Assembly: GCF_014859355.1 (NCBI RefSeq)
Contig: NZ_JACUUJ010000019.1
Location: forward strand, 1 to 58,061
Origin: Yoonia sp.
GTDB taxonomy: Bacteria; Pseudomonadota; Alphaproteobacteria; Rhodobacterales; Rhodobacteraceae
Direction: 5' to 3'
Length of the DNA stretch: 58,061 nucleotides
This document shows positions 19,337-28,944 of this stretch, one piece after another (positions within the stretch are counted from its first letter, which is position 1; each line of letters opens with the position of its first letter). Made by a program: the position numbers and the translations under genes. A model generated the notes under the pieces. That model was not told the origin of the DNA and made no database searches. It saw nothing but the letters and a program-made list of their open reading frames with translations.

Positions 19337-20872
19337 TTACGCAAAGTCCTTGGCGAAAGCGTCGATTGCCGCTTTGATCTTTTCTTCGGCATCGCCTTTG
19401 ACCTTGGGGTCTTCCTTGGTGATCATGTCAAGCACGTCCTTGGCATTCGTGCGCAGATGCTTCAGCAAGCCTTGTTCGAACCGACCCACATCAGTGACCT
19501 TGATCTTGTCAAGATAGCCGTTCGTGCCAGCATAAATCACACAGACAATTTCCGCGTTGGTCAGCGGCGAATACTGTGGCTGCTTCATCAGTTCGGTCAG
19601 GCGGGCACCACGGTTCAGCAATTGCTGGGTGGCGGCGTCAAGGTCGGACCCGAACTGTGCAAAGGCGGCCATTTCACGATACTGCGCCAGTTCCAGTTTG
19701 ACCGGACCGGCAACCGATTTCATTGCGTCGGTCTGGGCAGACGAACCCACACGCGACACCGACAGACCGGTGTTCACAGCGGGGCGGATGCCCTGATAGA
19801 ACAGTTCGGTTTCAAGGAAGATCTGACCGTCGGTGATCGAAATCACGTTGGTTGGAATAAACGCCGAAACGTCGCCACCCTGCGTTTCGATGATCGGCAG
19901 CGCGGTCAGCGAACCGGCGCCGTTGTCTTCGTTCAGCTTGGCAGAGCGTTCCAGCAGGCGAGAGTGCAGATAGAACACGTCGCCGGGGTAGGCTTCACGC
20001 CCTGGTGGGCGCCGCAGCAACAGCGACATCTGGCGATAGGCCACGGCCTGTTTCGACAAATCATCATAGATGATCAGCGCGTGGCGGCCGTTGTCACGGA
20101 AATGTTCGGCCATCGCAGTTGCAGCGTAGGGTGCAAGAAACTGCATCGGTGCAGGGTCAGATGCGGTGGCCGCCACAACGATGGAGTATTCAATCGCGCC
20201 GGATTCTTCCAGTTTTTTTACCAGCTGGGCCACGGTAGACCGTTTCTGGCCAATCGCAACATAGACGCAATACAGCTTGTCGTATTCGTTTTCAGCTGCG
20301 TCGTTATAGGATTTCTGGTTCAGGATCGTGTCCAGCGCCACGGCAGTTTTACCCGTCTGGCGGTCACCGATGATCAATTCGCGCTGGCCACGGCCAATCG
20401 GGATCATCGCATCAACCGATTTTAGGCCGGTTGCCATCGGTTCATGCACCGACTTGCGCGGGATGATGCCGGGGGCCTTGCTGTCTGCGACGGCGCGGTT
20501 TTTCGTCTTGATCGGGCCTTTTCCATCCAGGGGGTTGCCCAGGCCGTCAACAACGCGGCCCAGCAGCTCGTCACCCACGGGCACGTCCACAATGGATTTG
20601 GTGCGCTTGACGGTGTCGCCTTCCTTGATGGCGCGGTCAGACCCGAAGATCACGATACCAACGTTATCGGATTCAAGGTTCAACGCCATGCCGCGAATCC
20701 CACCGGGGAATTCGACCATTTCACCGGCCTGCACATTGTCGAGCCCATAGACGCGGGCAATCCCGTCGCCAACGCTAAGCACACGGCCAACTTCGGCCAC
20801 TTCGGCCTCTTGACCGAAGTTCTTGATCTGGTCCTTCAGGATCGCAGAGATTTCAGACGCTTGGATCGCCAT
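19337..20872 (-). CDS. atpA: ATP synthase F1 subunit alpha
   Basis: This 511-residue subunit has non-catalytic nucleotide sites. Walker A is GDRQTGKTA (about 169-177), followed by the [14 protein letters not shown] region. The arginine finger is in the conserved VSRVGSSAQ segment (about 372-380). The ATG is directly adjacent to the atpH stop. Many long open frames on the opposite strand of this gene are shadows. Confidence 0.98.
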   Translation of the reverse strand: MAIQASEISAILKDQIKNFGQEAEVAEVGRVLSVGDGIARVYGLDNVQAGEMVEFPGGIRGMALNLESDNVGIVIFGSDRAIKEGDTVKRTKSIVDVPVGDELLGRVVDGLGNPLDGKGPIKTKNRAVADSKAPGIIPRKSVHEPMATGLKSVDAMIPIGRGQRELIIGDRQTGKTAVALDTILNQKSYNDAAENEYDKLYCVYVAIGQKRSTVAQLVKKLEESGAIEYSIVVAATASDPAPMQFLAPYAATAMAEHFRDNGRHALIIYDDLSKQAVAYRQMSLLLRRPPGREAYPGDVFYLHSRLLERSAKLNEDNGAGSLTALPIIETQGGDVSAFIPTNVISITDGQIFLETELFYQGIRPAVNTGLSVSRVGSSAQTDAMKSVAGPVKLELAQYREMAAFAQFGSDLDAATQQLLNRGARLTELMKQPQYSPLTNAEIVCVIYAGTNGYLDKIKVTDVGRFEQGLLKHLRTNAKDVLDMITKEDPKVKGDAEEKIKAAIDAFAKDFA

Positions 20873-21433
20873 TTATCCGACCTCTTTCATAGTGTTCTGG
20901 AGTGCGTTGAGCTTTGACGCGATCGACGTGTCGATCATTTTCGAGCCCACTTTGACAATAAGACCACCGATGATGGATGCATCGACGGTTTCTTTGATGG
21001 TAATTGTTTTGCCCACTTGGGCCGCAAGGGTCTTTGCCAGTTTGTCACCCTGCGCCTTGGTCAGTTTTTTCGCTGTGGTAACCTCTGCGGTGACTTCACC
21101 ACGCGCTTCGGCCAGACGATCTTGCAGCACGCGCACAAGATGCGGCAGCACGAACAACCGCCGCTTTGACGCCAGCAGCGCCAGCACATTGGCTGTTGTT
21201 TGCGACAGGTCCATTTTTTTTGCAATGGCGGTGATGGCGGCACTTTGTTCTTCGCGACTATACAAAGGCGATGTCAGCAAGGTGCGCAAATCTTCGCTTT
21301 CGTTGATTGCCGTTTCCAAAGCACCGATATCTGATTCGAGTGCTTTGACGGCCTTACCCTCTGAAGCAAGGTCAAACACGGCTGACGCGTAGCGTTCAGC
21401 GATGCCTGTGGAGATACCAGCAGTTTCGGACAC
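20873..21433 (-). CDS. atpH: ATP synthase F1 subunit delta (OSCP-like)
   Basis: This 186-residue peripheral-stalk subunit links F1 to the F0 b-subunits. It is recognised by GIAERYASAVFDLA at the N-terminus and the C-terminal VDASIIGGLIVKVGSKMIDTS. I choose the GTG at 21433 (SETAGIS) because GGAAGG lies six bases before it; the GTG at 21439 would touch the ribosome-binding site. It is the first gene of the F1 operon. The F0 genes must lie elsewhere, as is usual for alphaproteobacteria. Confidence 0.94.
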   Translation of the reverse strand: MSETAGISTGIAERYASAVFDLASEGKAVKALESDIGALETAINESEDLRTLLTSPLYSREEQSAAITAIAKKMDLSQTTANVLALLASKRRLFVLPHLVRVLQDRLAEARGEVTAEVTTAKKLTKAQGDKLAKTLAAQVGKTITIKETVDASIIGGLIVKVGSKMIDTSIASKLNALQNTMKEVG

Positions 21434-21542
21434 GTCCACCCTTCCGATGTCTTTAGCCCGGTTTTAACGCCCCAAAAGACCGGACGGAAAACAGGCAAGT
21501 TGTTTTGCTTCCGTTCTTCACGAAAGCGTCAAAATCTTGGGC

Positions 21543-21571
21543 GATGTAGCAGAGCCTCTTTGGTGTCGCAA
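21543..21571 (-). promoter_or_regulatory. candidate promoter of the atp operon
   Basis: On the minus strand TTGCGA (21571-21566), 17 bp ending in TGC, then TACATC (21548-21543), about 110 bases upstream of atpH. The TGC before the -10 gives an extended -10 look. This is a reading by eye. Confidence 0.42.
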
Positions 21572-21754
21572 GCACCCTACGGCAAGAAAGCCCGAATGAA
21601 GTGCGACGCAGATTGAAATGCCCATAAATTAAACGTGGTCAGACCGGGCATGTTAGCGCGAACATTTCTGGGGCAGGCTTTGTCAACTGGCAAGCCTTTC
21701 CAGAACGCCCCGCCTTGACGCATGATTCTTGCGCCATCAATGGCCCGATGGCAC

Positions 21755-21787
21755 AAGAGAAACCGCACCCGCGGCAACGGATGCGGT
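21755..21787 (-). terminator. intrinsic terminator of the DUF2793 gene
   Basis: On the minus strand a 10-bp stem (arms 21787-21778 and 21771-21762, one G-T wobble) with a six-base loop is followed by TTCTCTT. It lies 28 bases after the stop codon. Confidence 0.6.
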
Positions 21788-21814
21788 CGGTAAACTGCCC
21801 TTGCACCAGAGCCG

Positions 21815-22576
21815 TCAGAAAAGATCCTGCCAGGTTGTGCCATCATAGCAACGCAGCTTGGCTGTCGCGCTTTCGAAATAGATATCGCCGGTGTTGGGAC
21901 TGGCGGGGGCAGTTCCGGGGGCGATGTGCAACACCTGCCCGATCCCAACGCGCCCATTTGCCGCAGCCACAGACAAGGCAGTCACCCACGACGCACCGTC
22001 CGCACTGACCTTGATACTAAAATCATCATTCCCCGCCAGCCCCATTTCCGCCCGCCCGGAAAACCCTGCCTGATACAGCAGTGACGCCGTATCACCCGCG
22101 CCGGATTTGTTGATCTTGACCTGGTGGCCCGCGCCGTCATGGTTCAGCAAGGTTGCAGCGCCTGACACGCTAAGCCGGTTGGTGGCATCTGACGTGGCGT
22201 TGATTCCAACGCCGGGCAGATTGTTCAGATCCCGGTCATGCACCGGCGTCCATGCCGCAGCGGTCCAGACCTGCATTTCAGCCACATCCCGGACCCACGC
22301 CCGCCAACCATCGTGTGGCGCGGCATAAAGCCATCCGCCGCCGCGCCAAGTCGCAATCAGATTGTCCTGTCCGGCCCAGCCCCCTGTCGCCCCTGCGCCC
22401 ACGGCCCATGCCTGTCCATCGGAAGGGGCAACAGGGGGCGCTGTCGCGCCCGTGCTTTCCAATGTCAGCTGAACGATCATGTCCAACAGTTCGATTGCTT
22501 CGTTATGGGTCACATGTTTTTGCGCCTGTGCGGGCAGAATGAAAGGTAATGCGAGATTAGGGGTTTGGTCCGACAT
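21815..22576 (-). CDS. DUF2793 protein, phage or GTA spike-like
   Basis: This 253-residue protein starts with the characteristic DUF2793 region: [20 protein letters not shown] then [12 protein letters not shown], and W-rich [16 protein letters not shown] near residue 85-100. The C-terminal half (about 120-253) is a Gly/Ala/Ser-rich beta pattern ending [19 protein letters not shown], like tail-fibre or spike tips. DUF2793 occurs in phage-related loci, and from memory in the head-spike gene region of Rhodobacter capsulatus gene transfer agent. No other phage genes are near. It is divergent from gmd and monocistronic, with its own terminator. Confidence 0.75.
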   Translation of the reverse strand: MSDQTPNLALPFILPAQAQKHVTHNEAIELLDMIVQLTLESTGATAPPVAPSDGQAWAVGAGATGGWAGQDNLIATWRGGGWLYAAPHDGWRAWVRDVAEMQVWTAAAWTPVHDRDLNNLPGVGINATSDATNRLSVSGAATLLNHDGAGHQVKINKSGAGDTASLLYQAGFSGRAEMGLAGNDDFSIKVSADGASWVTALSVAAANGRVGIGQVLHIAPGTAPASPNTGDIYFESATAKLRCYDGTTWQDLF

Positions 22577-22745
22577 GGGGTGCGCGCCTTATGCAGTGGT
22601 GGATAGACACGCAGTATCCGCCGCAAAGGGTAAAGACGCGCTTGGGGCAGCGCACGTTGCGTGCCCCCTAAAGTTGCTCTTTGGGTTGTGCGAAAGCGCA
22701 ATGCGCGATTTAAGAAACGCGCAAACAGACAAACAAAGGCGAAAC

Positions 22746-23867
22746 ATGACAAAGCGGGCGTTGGTCACAGGTATCACCGGGCAAGACGGGTCGTATCTGG
22801 CGGAACTTTTGCTGGAAAAAGGCTATGAGGTTCACGGCATCAAGCGTCGTGCGTCGCTGTTCAATACCGCGCGGGTCGATCACATCTACGAAGACCCGCA
22901 AACCGAAAAAGCGCATTTTCGCCTGCATTACGGCGACCTGACCGACAGTTCGAACCTGACGCGCATCATATCCGAGGTGCAACCGGACGAGATTTACAAC
23001 CTTGGCGCGCAATCCCATGTCGCCGTCAGCTTTGAAGCCCCCGAATACACCGCAGATGTTGACGCAATTGGCACACTGCGCCTTCTGGAAGCGATCCGTT
23101 TTCTGGGGTTGACCGACAAGACGCGATTTTATCAGGCGTCAACGTCAGAGCTTTACGGCTTGGTGCAGGAAATACCGCAAACCGAAACCACGCCGTTTCA
23201 CCCGCGCAGCCCCTATGCGGTGGCGAAACTTTACGCCTATTGGACCTGCGTGAATTACCGCGAAGCTTATGGCGTGTTCGCCTGTAACGGTATCCTGTTC
23301 AATCATGAAAGCCCCCGCCGGGGCGAAACATTTGTCACCCGCAAGATCACCCGCGGACTGGCCAATATCGCCATGGGGTTGGATGATTGCCTGTATATGG
23401 GCAATATCGACGCCCTGCGCGACTGGGGCCACGCCAAGGATTATGTGCGCATGCAATGGCTGATGCTGCAACAAGACACACCAGAAGATTACGTGATCGC
23501 CACCGGCAAACAATACGCCGTGCGCGATTTCATCAACTGGTCGGCGGCAGAACTGGGGCTGACGCTGGAATTTGCCGGCACCGGTGTGGATGAAACCGCC
23601 ACCGTCACCGCCGTCACCAACGACCTGACCCCGCACATTAAGGTGGGCGACGTGATCCTGCGGATCGACCCCCGGTATTTTCGCCCGGCCGAGGTGGAAA
23701 CCCTGTTGGGCAACCCCGCCAAGGCCAAGGCCCAATTGGGCTGGGAACCGCAGATCACCGCGCAAGAGATGTGTGCCGAAATGGTCGCCGAAGACCTGCG
23801 CGCCGCGCGCCGCCATGCGCTGTTGCAGGAACACGGGCTGAACCTGCCTGTGACGTTCGAGGGGTAA
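22746..23867 (+). CDS. gmd: GDP-mannose 4,6-dehydratase
   Basis: This converts GDP-D-mannose to GDP-4-keto-6-deoxymannose, the first step to GDP-L-fucose. It has 373 residues from ATG 22746, with AAAGGCG upstream; in-frame extensions further up run through the divergent promoter region and are not conserved. The NAD(P)-binding motif is TGITGQDG (7-14). The catalytic set is Thr/Ser-Glu in ASTSELYG (about 131-138) with YAVAK as the Tyr-Lys pair (about 157-161). fcl follows after three bases. Confidence 0.96.
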   Translation: MTKRALVTGITGQDGSYLAELLLEKGYEVHGIKRRASLFNTARVDHIYEDPQTEKAHFRLHYGDLTDSSNLTRIISEVQPDEIYNLGAQSHVAVSFEAPEYTADVDAIGTLRLLEAIRFLGLTDKTRFYQASTSELYGLVQEIPQTETTPFHPRSPYAVAKLYAYWTCVNYREAYGVFACNGILFNHESPRRGETFVTRKITRGLANIAMGLDDCLYMGNIDALRDWGHAKDYVRMQWLMLQQDTPEDYVIATGKQYAVRDFINWSAAELGLTLEFAGTGVDETATVTAVTNDLTPHIKVGDVILRIDPRYFRPAEVETLLGNPAKAKAQLGWEPQITAQEMCAEMVAEDLRAARRHALLQEHGLNLPVTFEG

Positions 23868-23870
23868 AGA

Positions 23871-24839
23871 ATGCGCATCTACATCGCCGGACATAAGGGC
23901 ATGGTGGGCAGCGCGATCCTGCGGCAATTGCTGGCCGACGGCAGCCATGACCTGATCACTGCCACCAGCGCGGAACTGGACCTGACCGATCAGGCAGCCG
24001 TGCGTGATTTCATGCAGGCCCAGCGCCCTGATGTGGTGGTCCTTGCCGCCGCCAAGGTGGGGGGCATCGTGGCCAATAACAGCTATCCGGCGCAGTTCAT
24101 CTATGAAAACCTGATGATTCAGGCCAACGTCATTCATCAGGCCCATGATGCCGGTGTCACCCGCCTGCTGCAACTGGGGTCATCCTGCATCTATCCGCGG
24201 GCGGCACCGCAACCGATGGCCGAAGACGCACTGTTGACCGGCCCGCTGGAACCCACCAACGAACCCTATGCGATTGCGAAAATCGCCGGGATCAAGCTGT
24301 GCGAAAGCTATAACAGGCAATATGGCACCGATTACCGGTCGGTCATGCCGACCAACCTTTACGGGCCGGGCGATAATTTCCACCCTGAAAATTCGCATGT
24401 GCTGCCGGGGTTGATCCGCCGGTTTCACAGGGCGGTGCAGGATGGCGCAGATCAGGTTACGATCTGGGGCAGTGGCACGCCGCGCCGCGAATTTCTGCAT
24501 GTGGATGACATGGCGGCGGCATCGCTTTTCGTGATGAACCTTGATCGCGCGACCTATGATGCCGAAACCGCCCCGATGCTGAGCCACATCAACGTGGGCA
24601 CCGGCACTGACATTTCGATCCTGGCACTGGCGCAGATGGTGGCCAAGATCACGGGTTTCACCGGCACCATCACCTGCGACACATCCAAACCCGACGGCAC
24701 GCCGCGCAAACTGATGGATGTCAGCCGCCTGCAACGGATGGGCTGGACACCACGCATTGACCTGCGCGACGGGATCAGCGCAACCTATAACTGGTATTGT
24801 GCGCAGCTGGCCGCTGGTGCAGACCTGCGGGCCAAGTAA
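23871..24839 (+). CDS. fcl: GDP-L-fucose synthase
   Basis: This epimerase-reductase turns the Gmd product into GDP-L-fucose using NADPH. It has 322 residues, the standard length. The cofactor motif is GHKGMVGSA (7-15). The active site is visible as LGSSCIYP (Ser and Cys, about 102-109) and YAIAKIAG (Tyr-Lys, about 135-142), followed by [19 protein letters not shown] with the substrate His. It is three bases downstream of gmd; manC starts 15 bases after its stop. Confidence 0.96.
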   Translation: MRIYIAGHKGMVGSAILRQLLADGSHDLITATSAELDLTDQAAVRDFMQAQRPDVVVLAAAKVGGIVANNSYPAQFIYENLMIQANVIHQAHDAGVTRLLQLGSSCIYPRAAPQPMAEDALLTGPLEPTNEPYAIAKIAGIKLCESYNRQYGTDYRSVMPTNLYGPGDNFHPENSHVLPGLIRRFHRAVQDGADQVTIWGSGTPRREFLHVDDMAAASLFVMNLDRATYDAETAPMLSHINVGTGTDISILALAQMVAKITGFTGTITCDTSKPDGTPRKLMDVSRLQRMGWTPRIDLRDGISATYNWYCAQLAAGADLRAK

Positions 24840-24853
24840 AAAGGGAAACAGTA

Positions 24854-26266
24854 ATGATCACACCCGTCATTCTGTGCGGCGGATCGGGCACACGGCTGTG
24901 GCCCTTGTCGCGCAAAAGCTACCCCAAGCAATTCGCGCCACTGATCGGCGACACCAGCCTGTTTCAGGCCAGCGCCGCGCGGCTCAGCGGGCCGGATTAT
25001 GCCGCTCCCGTGGTTGTCACCGCCGATGCGTTCCGCTTCATCGTCGTGCAACAGCTGGCCGATGTCGGCATCACCCCCGGCGCTGTCCTGATCGAACCGA
25101 CAGGGCGCGACACTGCCCCCGCGATCCTTGCCGCCGCACTGCATCTGGCCGCAACCGACCCTGACGGCCTGATGCTGGTGGCCCCGTCCGATCACGTGAT
25201 CCCCGACAAACCCGCCTTTGACGCCGCCATCGCCGCCGCTGTGCCAGCCGCGCAGGCCGGGCAACTGGTGACATTCGGGATCACGCCAGACCGGCCCGAA
25301 ACCGGCTATGGCTATCTGGAACTGGACGCCGTGCCAAATGGCACAACCGCTCCGCGACCGCTGCGCAGTTTTGTGGAAAAACCAGACGCCGCGCGCGCCG
25401 CCACTATGCTGGCCGAGGGGCGTTTTTTGTGGAACGCGGGCATTTTTCTATTCACCGCCCGCAGTATTCTGGCGGCCTTTGAAACGCACGTGCCCGACAT
25501 GCTGGATACCGTCAGGCAGGCCGTGGCCGACGCCCGCGCCGACCTAGGATTTTTGCGCCTTGCCCCCGCGCCTTGGGCCAATGCACCAGCCACTTCCATC
25601 GACTATGCCGTCATGGAAAAATCAGACAACCTGACCGTTGTGCCATTTACCGGGCGCTGGTCCGACCTTGGCGATTGGGCGGCTGTCTGGCGCGAAACGG
25701 AAAACGGCGGGTTGGCGCTGCACGGCCCTGCCACGGCGATCGACTGCACCGGCAGCCTGCTGCGATCCGAGGTGGAGGGACAGACAATCGTGGGTATCGG
25801 GCTGGATGATATCGTGGCCATCGCCATGCCCGACGCGGTGCTGATCAGCCACAAAAGCCGCACGCAAGAGGTAAAACAGGCGGTGGACAGGCTGAAGGCC
25901 AACAAGGTGCCGCAAGCGGAAAGTTTCCCCAAGGATCACCGCCCGTGGGGCTGGTTTGAAAGCCTTGTCGTGGGCGACCGGTTTCAGGTCAAACGGATCG
26001 TGGTCAACCCCGGTGCCGCGCTGTCGCTGCAATCGCACCACCACCGCGCGGAACATTGGATCGTTGTGCAAGGCACCGCCAAGGTGACGATTGAAGACAC
26101 CGTGCAACTGATCAGCGAAAACCAGTCGGTTTATGTGCCACTTGGGGCTGTCCACCGCATGGAAAACCCCGGCAAACTGCCGATGGTCCTGATCGAGGTG
26201 CAGACCGGCAGCTACCTGGGCGAGGATGACATTGTGCGCTATGAGGATGTCTATGCAAGAACATGA
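24854..26266 (+). CDS. manC: mannose-1-phosphate guanylyltransferase / mannose-6-phosphate isomerase
   Basis: This bifunctional enzyme supplies GDP-mannose. It has 470 residues from ATG 24854 with AAGGGA upstream. The N-terminal nucleotidyltransferase has LCGGSGTRLWPLSRKSYPKQ (7-26) and FVEKP (about 173). The C-terminal cupin isomerase domain (about 355-470) has the metal-ligand pattern SHHHRAEHW and later VYVPLGAVHR. It is third in the gmd-fcl-manC-galE cluster. Confidence 0.95.
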   Translation: MITPVILCGGSGTRLWPLSRKSYPKQFAPLIGDTSLFQASAARLSGPDYAAPVVVTADAFRFIVVQQLADVGITPGAVLIEPTGRDTAPAILAAALHLAATDPDGLMLVAPSDHVIPDKPAFDAAIAAAVPAAQAGQLVTFGITPDRPETGYGYLELDAVPNGTTAPRPLRSFVEKPDAARAATMLAEGRFLWNAGIFLFTARSILAAFETHVPDMLDTVRQAVADARADLGFLRLAPAPWANAPATSIDYAVMEKSDNLTVVPFTGRWSDLGDWAAVWRETENGGLALHGPATAIDCTGSLLRSEVEGQTIVGIGLDDIVAIAMPDAVLISHKSRTQEVKQAVDRLKANKVPQAESFPKDHRPWGWFESLVVGDRFQVKRIVVNPGAALSLQSHHHRAEHWIVVQGTAKVTIEDTVQLISENQSVYVPLGAVHRMENPGKLPMVLIEVQTGSYLGEDDIVRYEDVYART

Positions 26267-26320
26267 CAGACCCACATTTGCTGCACGACCAAATCAACCT
26301 TTAGACGGATGTCGTGTCTG

Positions 26321-27361
26321 ATGCGCGTTCTTGTCACCGGCGGCGCGGGATATATTGGCAGCCACACCCTGATTGAGCTGATGGCGCAGGGCCATGCGGT
26401 TTGCGTGCTGGACAATTACAAAAATGCGACCCCTGCGGTCTTGCAACGGGTCCGCGCCCTGTCGAACGGGACCATGACGGATTACGCCGGCGATGTGCGT
26501 GATGGCGCCATGCTGGACAAAGTGATGACAACCTTCAAGCCCGATGCGGTGGTGCATTTTGCCGGGCTAAAGGCTGTCGGGGAAAGCGCTGAAAAGCCAC
26601 TGGATTATTACGATGTCAACGTCGGCGGTACATTGGCGGTTCTGCAGGCGATGGACCGCGCGGGATGTCGGCGGATCATCTTTTCATCTTCGGCCACGGT
26701 TTATGGCGAACCCGTCTATCTGCCCTATGATGAAGATCACCCCACGCGCCCCACTTCGGTTTATGGCCAGACCAAGCTGGCAGCCGAACACATTCTGACA
26801 GGCTGGACCAAGGCCAATCCCGATGCCGCCGCCGTAATTCTGCGCTATTTCAATCCGGTGGGCGCACATCATTCCGCGCGCATCGGTGAAGACCCGCGCG
26901 ATACCCCCAACAACCTGATGCCCTTCATTGCGCAGGTCGCCATTGGCAAACGTGACGCGCTCACGATCTTTGGTGATGATTACGACACGCCCGACGGCAC
27001 CGGCCTGCGCGATTACATCCACGTTGTCGATCTGGCCCGCGCCCATGTGGCCGCGCTTGATTATGCGGCGCGCACAAACGGTGCAGGTATTTTCAACATT
27101 GGCACCGGGCAAAGTTACAGCGTGCGCGATATGGTTTCCGCTTTCAGCCGCGCCTGCGGTCGGGATATCGCGGTCAAAGTGGCCAGCAGGCGCGCGGGCG
27201 ATATTGCCGCGATGCAGGCCGATGCCAGCCGCGCGCGGCACGCAATGGGTTGGACGGCAACGCATACGTTAGAGGACATGACAGCCAGCACTTGGGCGTG
27301 GCAATCCGCCAACCCGAATGGCTATCAGACTGAAACAGATACCAGCAAAATCACCCCGTAA
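26321..27361 (+). CDS. galE: UDP-glucose 4-epimerase
   Basis: This interconverts UDP-glucose and UDP-galactose. It has 346 residues from ATG 26321 (MRVLVTGGAGYIGSHT); another ATG four codons upstream at 26309 is equally possible because neither has a strong ribosome-binding site. Catalytic elements are SSSATVYG (about 123-130) and YGQTK (about 148-152). The C-terminal half has LRDYIHVVDLARAH, typical of GalE. The 3' end overlaps the convergent manB by 11 bases. Confidence 0.94.
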   Translation: MRVLVTGGAGYIGSHTLIELMAQGHAVCVLDNYKNATPAVLQRVRALSNGTMTDYAGDVRDGAMLDKVMTTFKPDAVVHFAGLKAVGESAEKPLDYYDVNVGGTLAVLQAMDRAGCRRIIFSSSATVYGEPVYLPYDEDHPTRPTSVYGQTKLAAEHILTGWTKANPDAAAVILRYFNPVGAHHSARIGEDPRDTPNNLMPFIAQVAIGKRDALTIFGDDYDTPDGTGLRDYIHVVDLARAHVAALDYAARTNGAGIFNIGTGQSYSVRDMVSAFSRACGRDIAVKVASRRAGDIAAMQADASRARHAMGWTATHTLEDMTASTWAWQSANPNGYQTETDTSKITP

Positions 27362-28727
27362 GCTCGTCCCGCAACAGCGCCAATCCCTGCGCCAGCGTGT
27401 CTGCCGCATCCCAAGGTGTGCCTGCCTCGACGTAACATCGCAACTCTGGCGCATTGCCCGAGGGGCGCAGATGAATGATACGGCCATCGTCCAGATGAAC
27501 CCGCACCCCGTCAACAAGGTCCAGCGCCGTTTCTTTTGCGTCAAGGGCCCGCAAAAAGCGTTGCCGCGCCGCAGGGTCAGCGGTCAGCCGCGCCAGCAGA
27601 TTTTGCGATGTGACTGTAGGCACATCCTGCAACCGGTCTGACGCGGTGAACCGGGCGGGTTCAGCGGCAACAAGCTGCGCCAGCCCGCTGCCATTGGCTT
27701 GCGCCAGCACCGCAACCATCGGCAAAATGGCATCGCGTGTCAGCAGCCGCGCAATGGGGCCAGACGGACCTGCCGCATCAAACCCCAACAAAAAACCACC
27801 GTTCGCCTCGTATCCGACAACGCGGCCCAGCGCACCTTCCATGGCCGCAATCACATAGGGCGACCCGATCGCCGTGCGGATCACTTGCCCAAAGCGGCCT
27901 GCCTGATCAACCCCAGTGTTCGAAGACACAGGGGTCACAACAACTTGTGCACCCAGCGCCGCCGCAGTGATCTGTCCCAGCACATCACCTGGCACGATGG
28001 CACCGGTTTCATCAGCGACCAGCGGGCGGTCGCCATCGGCATCGGTGGACACTATCCCATCAAAATCACCGGTTGCGGCCCAGGCGCGCAACTGGTCGCG
28101 CAGTTGCTGCGCCACGGCCTCGGTATCGACCGGGATAAACCTTTCGGAACGGCCCAGGATCAACGTTTTGGCCCCCAAACGGGTCAGAAGCGTTTCAAGC
28201 AGGTCCGCGCCAACCGCACTATGTGCAAAAATTCCGATGCGCATGCCTTGCAAACTGCTGCCATAGGCTTTGGTATAGCGGGAAACATAGGCCTCTGCGG
28301 CATCGCTGTGCCGCGCAACAGGCGGTCCGGTTGGCCCGTCCGGCACACGGCCCAGCGCACCCAGAATCGCCTTTTCCTCGATCTTGGTGATTTCGCCCTG
28401 TGGCGTGTAAAATTTCAGCCCGTTGCGATCTGCCGGAATATGGCTGCCGGTAATCATGATTGCACCAGCACCCGCCCGCATCGCCGCCAGCGCCAATGCA
28501 GGTGTTGGCACAGCACCGCAATCAGTCACAGCCAACCCCGCGGCCTGTGCGGCCTTTGCAACCATATGCCTGATGTCGGGGGAAGATTTACGCAGGTCAT
28601 GTCCCAAAAAAACCCCCGTGCCGGTGTCACAGGCCACAGCAAAGGCCGCAACATAATCGCCAACAAGCGCGGGCGTCAGATCAGTGACCAGCCCGCGCAG
28701 TCCGCTGGTGCCGAATTTCGGTGCCAA
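27351..28727 (-). CDS. manB: phosphomannomutase
   Basis: This converts mannose 6-phosphate to mannose 1-phosphate, the substrate of the guanylyltransferase in the neighbouring cluster. It has 458 residues. The active Ser loop is TGSHIPADRNG (about 93-103, in place of TASHNP), the Mg site is STDADGDRP (about 229-237) and the sugar loop is EANGGFLLG (about 309-317). The C-terminal phosphate-binding segment is RPSGNAPELR. It is on the opposite strand to gmd-galE. A phosphoglucomutase role cannot be ruled out by sequence alone. Confidence 0.9.
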   Translation of the reverse strand: MAPKFGTSGLRGLVTDLTPALVGDYVAAFAVACDTGTGVFLGHDLRKSSPDIRHMVAKAAQAAGLAVTDCGAVPTPALALAAMRAGAGAIMITGSHIPADRNGLKFYTPQGEITKIEEKAILGALGRVPDGPTGPPVARHSDAAEAYVSRYTKAYGSSLQGMRIGIFAHSAVGADLLETLLTRLGAKTLILGRSERFIPVDTEAVAQQLRDQLRAWAATGDFDGIVSTDADGDRPLVADETGAIVPGDVLGQITAAALGAQVVVTPVSSNTGVDQAGRFGQVIRTAIGSPYVIAAMEGALGRVVGYEANGGFLLGFDAAGPSGPIARLLTRDAILPMVAVLAQANGSGLAQLVAAEPARFTASDRLQDVPTVTSQNLLARLTADPAARQRFLRALDAKETALDLVDGVRVHLDDGRIIHLRPSGNAPELRCYVEAGTPWDAADTLAQGLALLRDELTG

Positions 28728-28944
28728 GGCCGATCTCCTTGTTCGTTATCGCCTCATAGGCCTAGCCCGCCAAGGCCGGTAATGCCACTACAAATCCATT
28801 AAGGTAAACATCGTGAATCTTATGCGTTATTGAAAAAATTCGCGAATAAACGCCACGCATGTGCCGCAATCGCGCCACGGCGACGATCCTGCCCGCTGCC
28901 AGCCTGACTTTCTAAAGTCGCTTGCAGGACCGGGGGGTTCTTTT

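Larger units (their letters stand above)
21434..21814. other. intergenic region upstream of atpH, about 380 bp
   Basis: No gene is seen in 21434-21814. It contains the candidate atp promoter, the terminator of the DUF2793 gene at its far end, and no convincing operator. Open frames that cross it run into the DUF2793 gene antisense and are rejected. Confidence 0.6.

Noticed and set aside
19241-20425. 394-codon plus-strand frame across atpA
   Set aside because: It is antisense to the certain atpA gene and shows no family features; the frame stays open because of GC-rich codon bias.
27699-28802. 367-codon plus-strand frame across manB
   Set aside because: It is antisense to manB and carries no family motifs.
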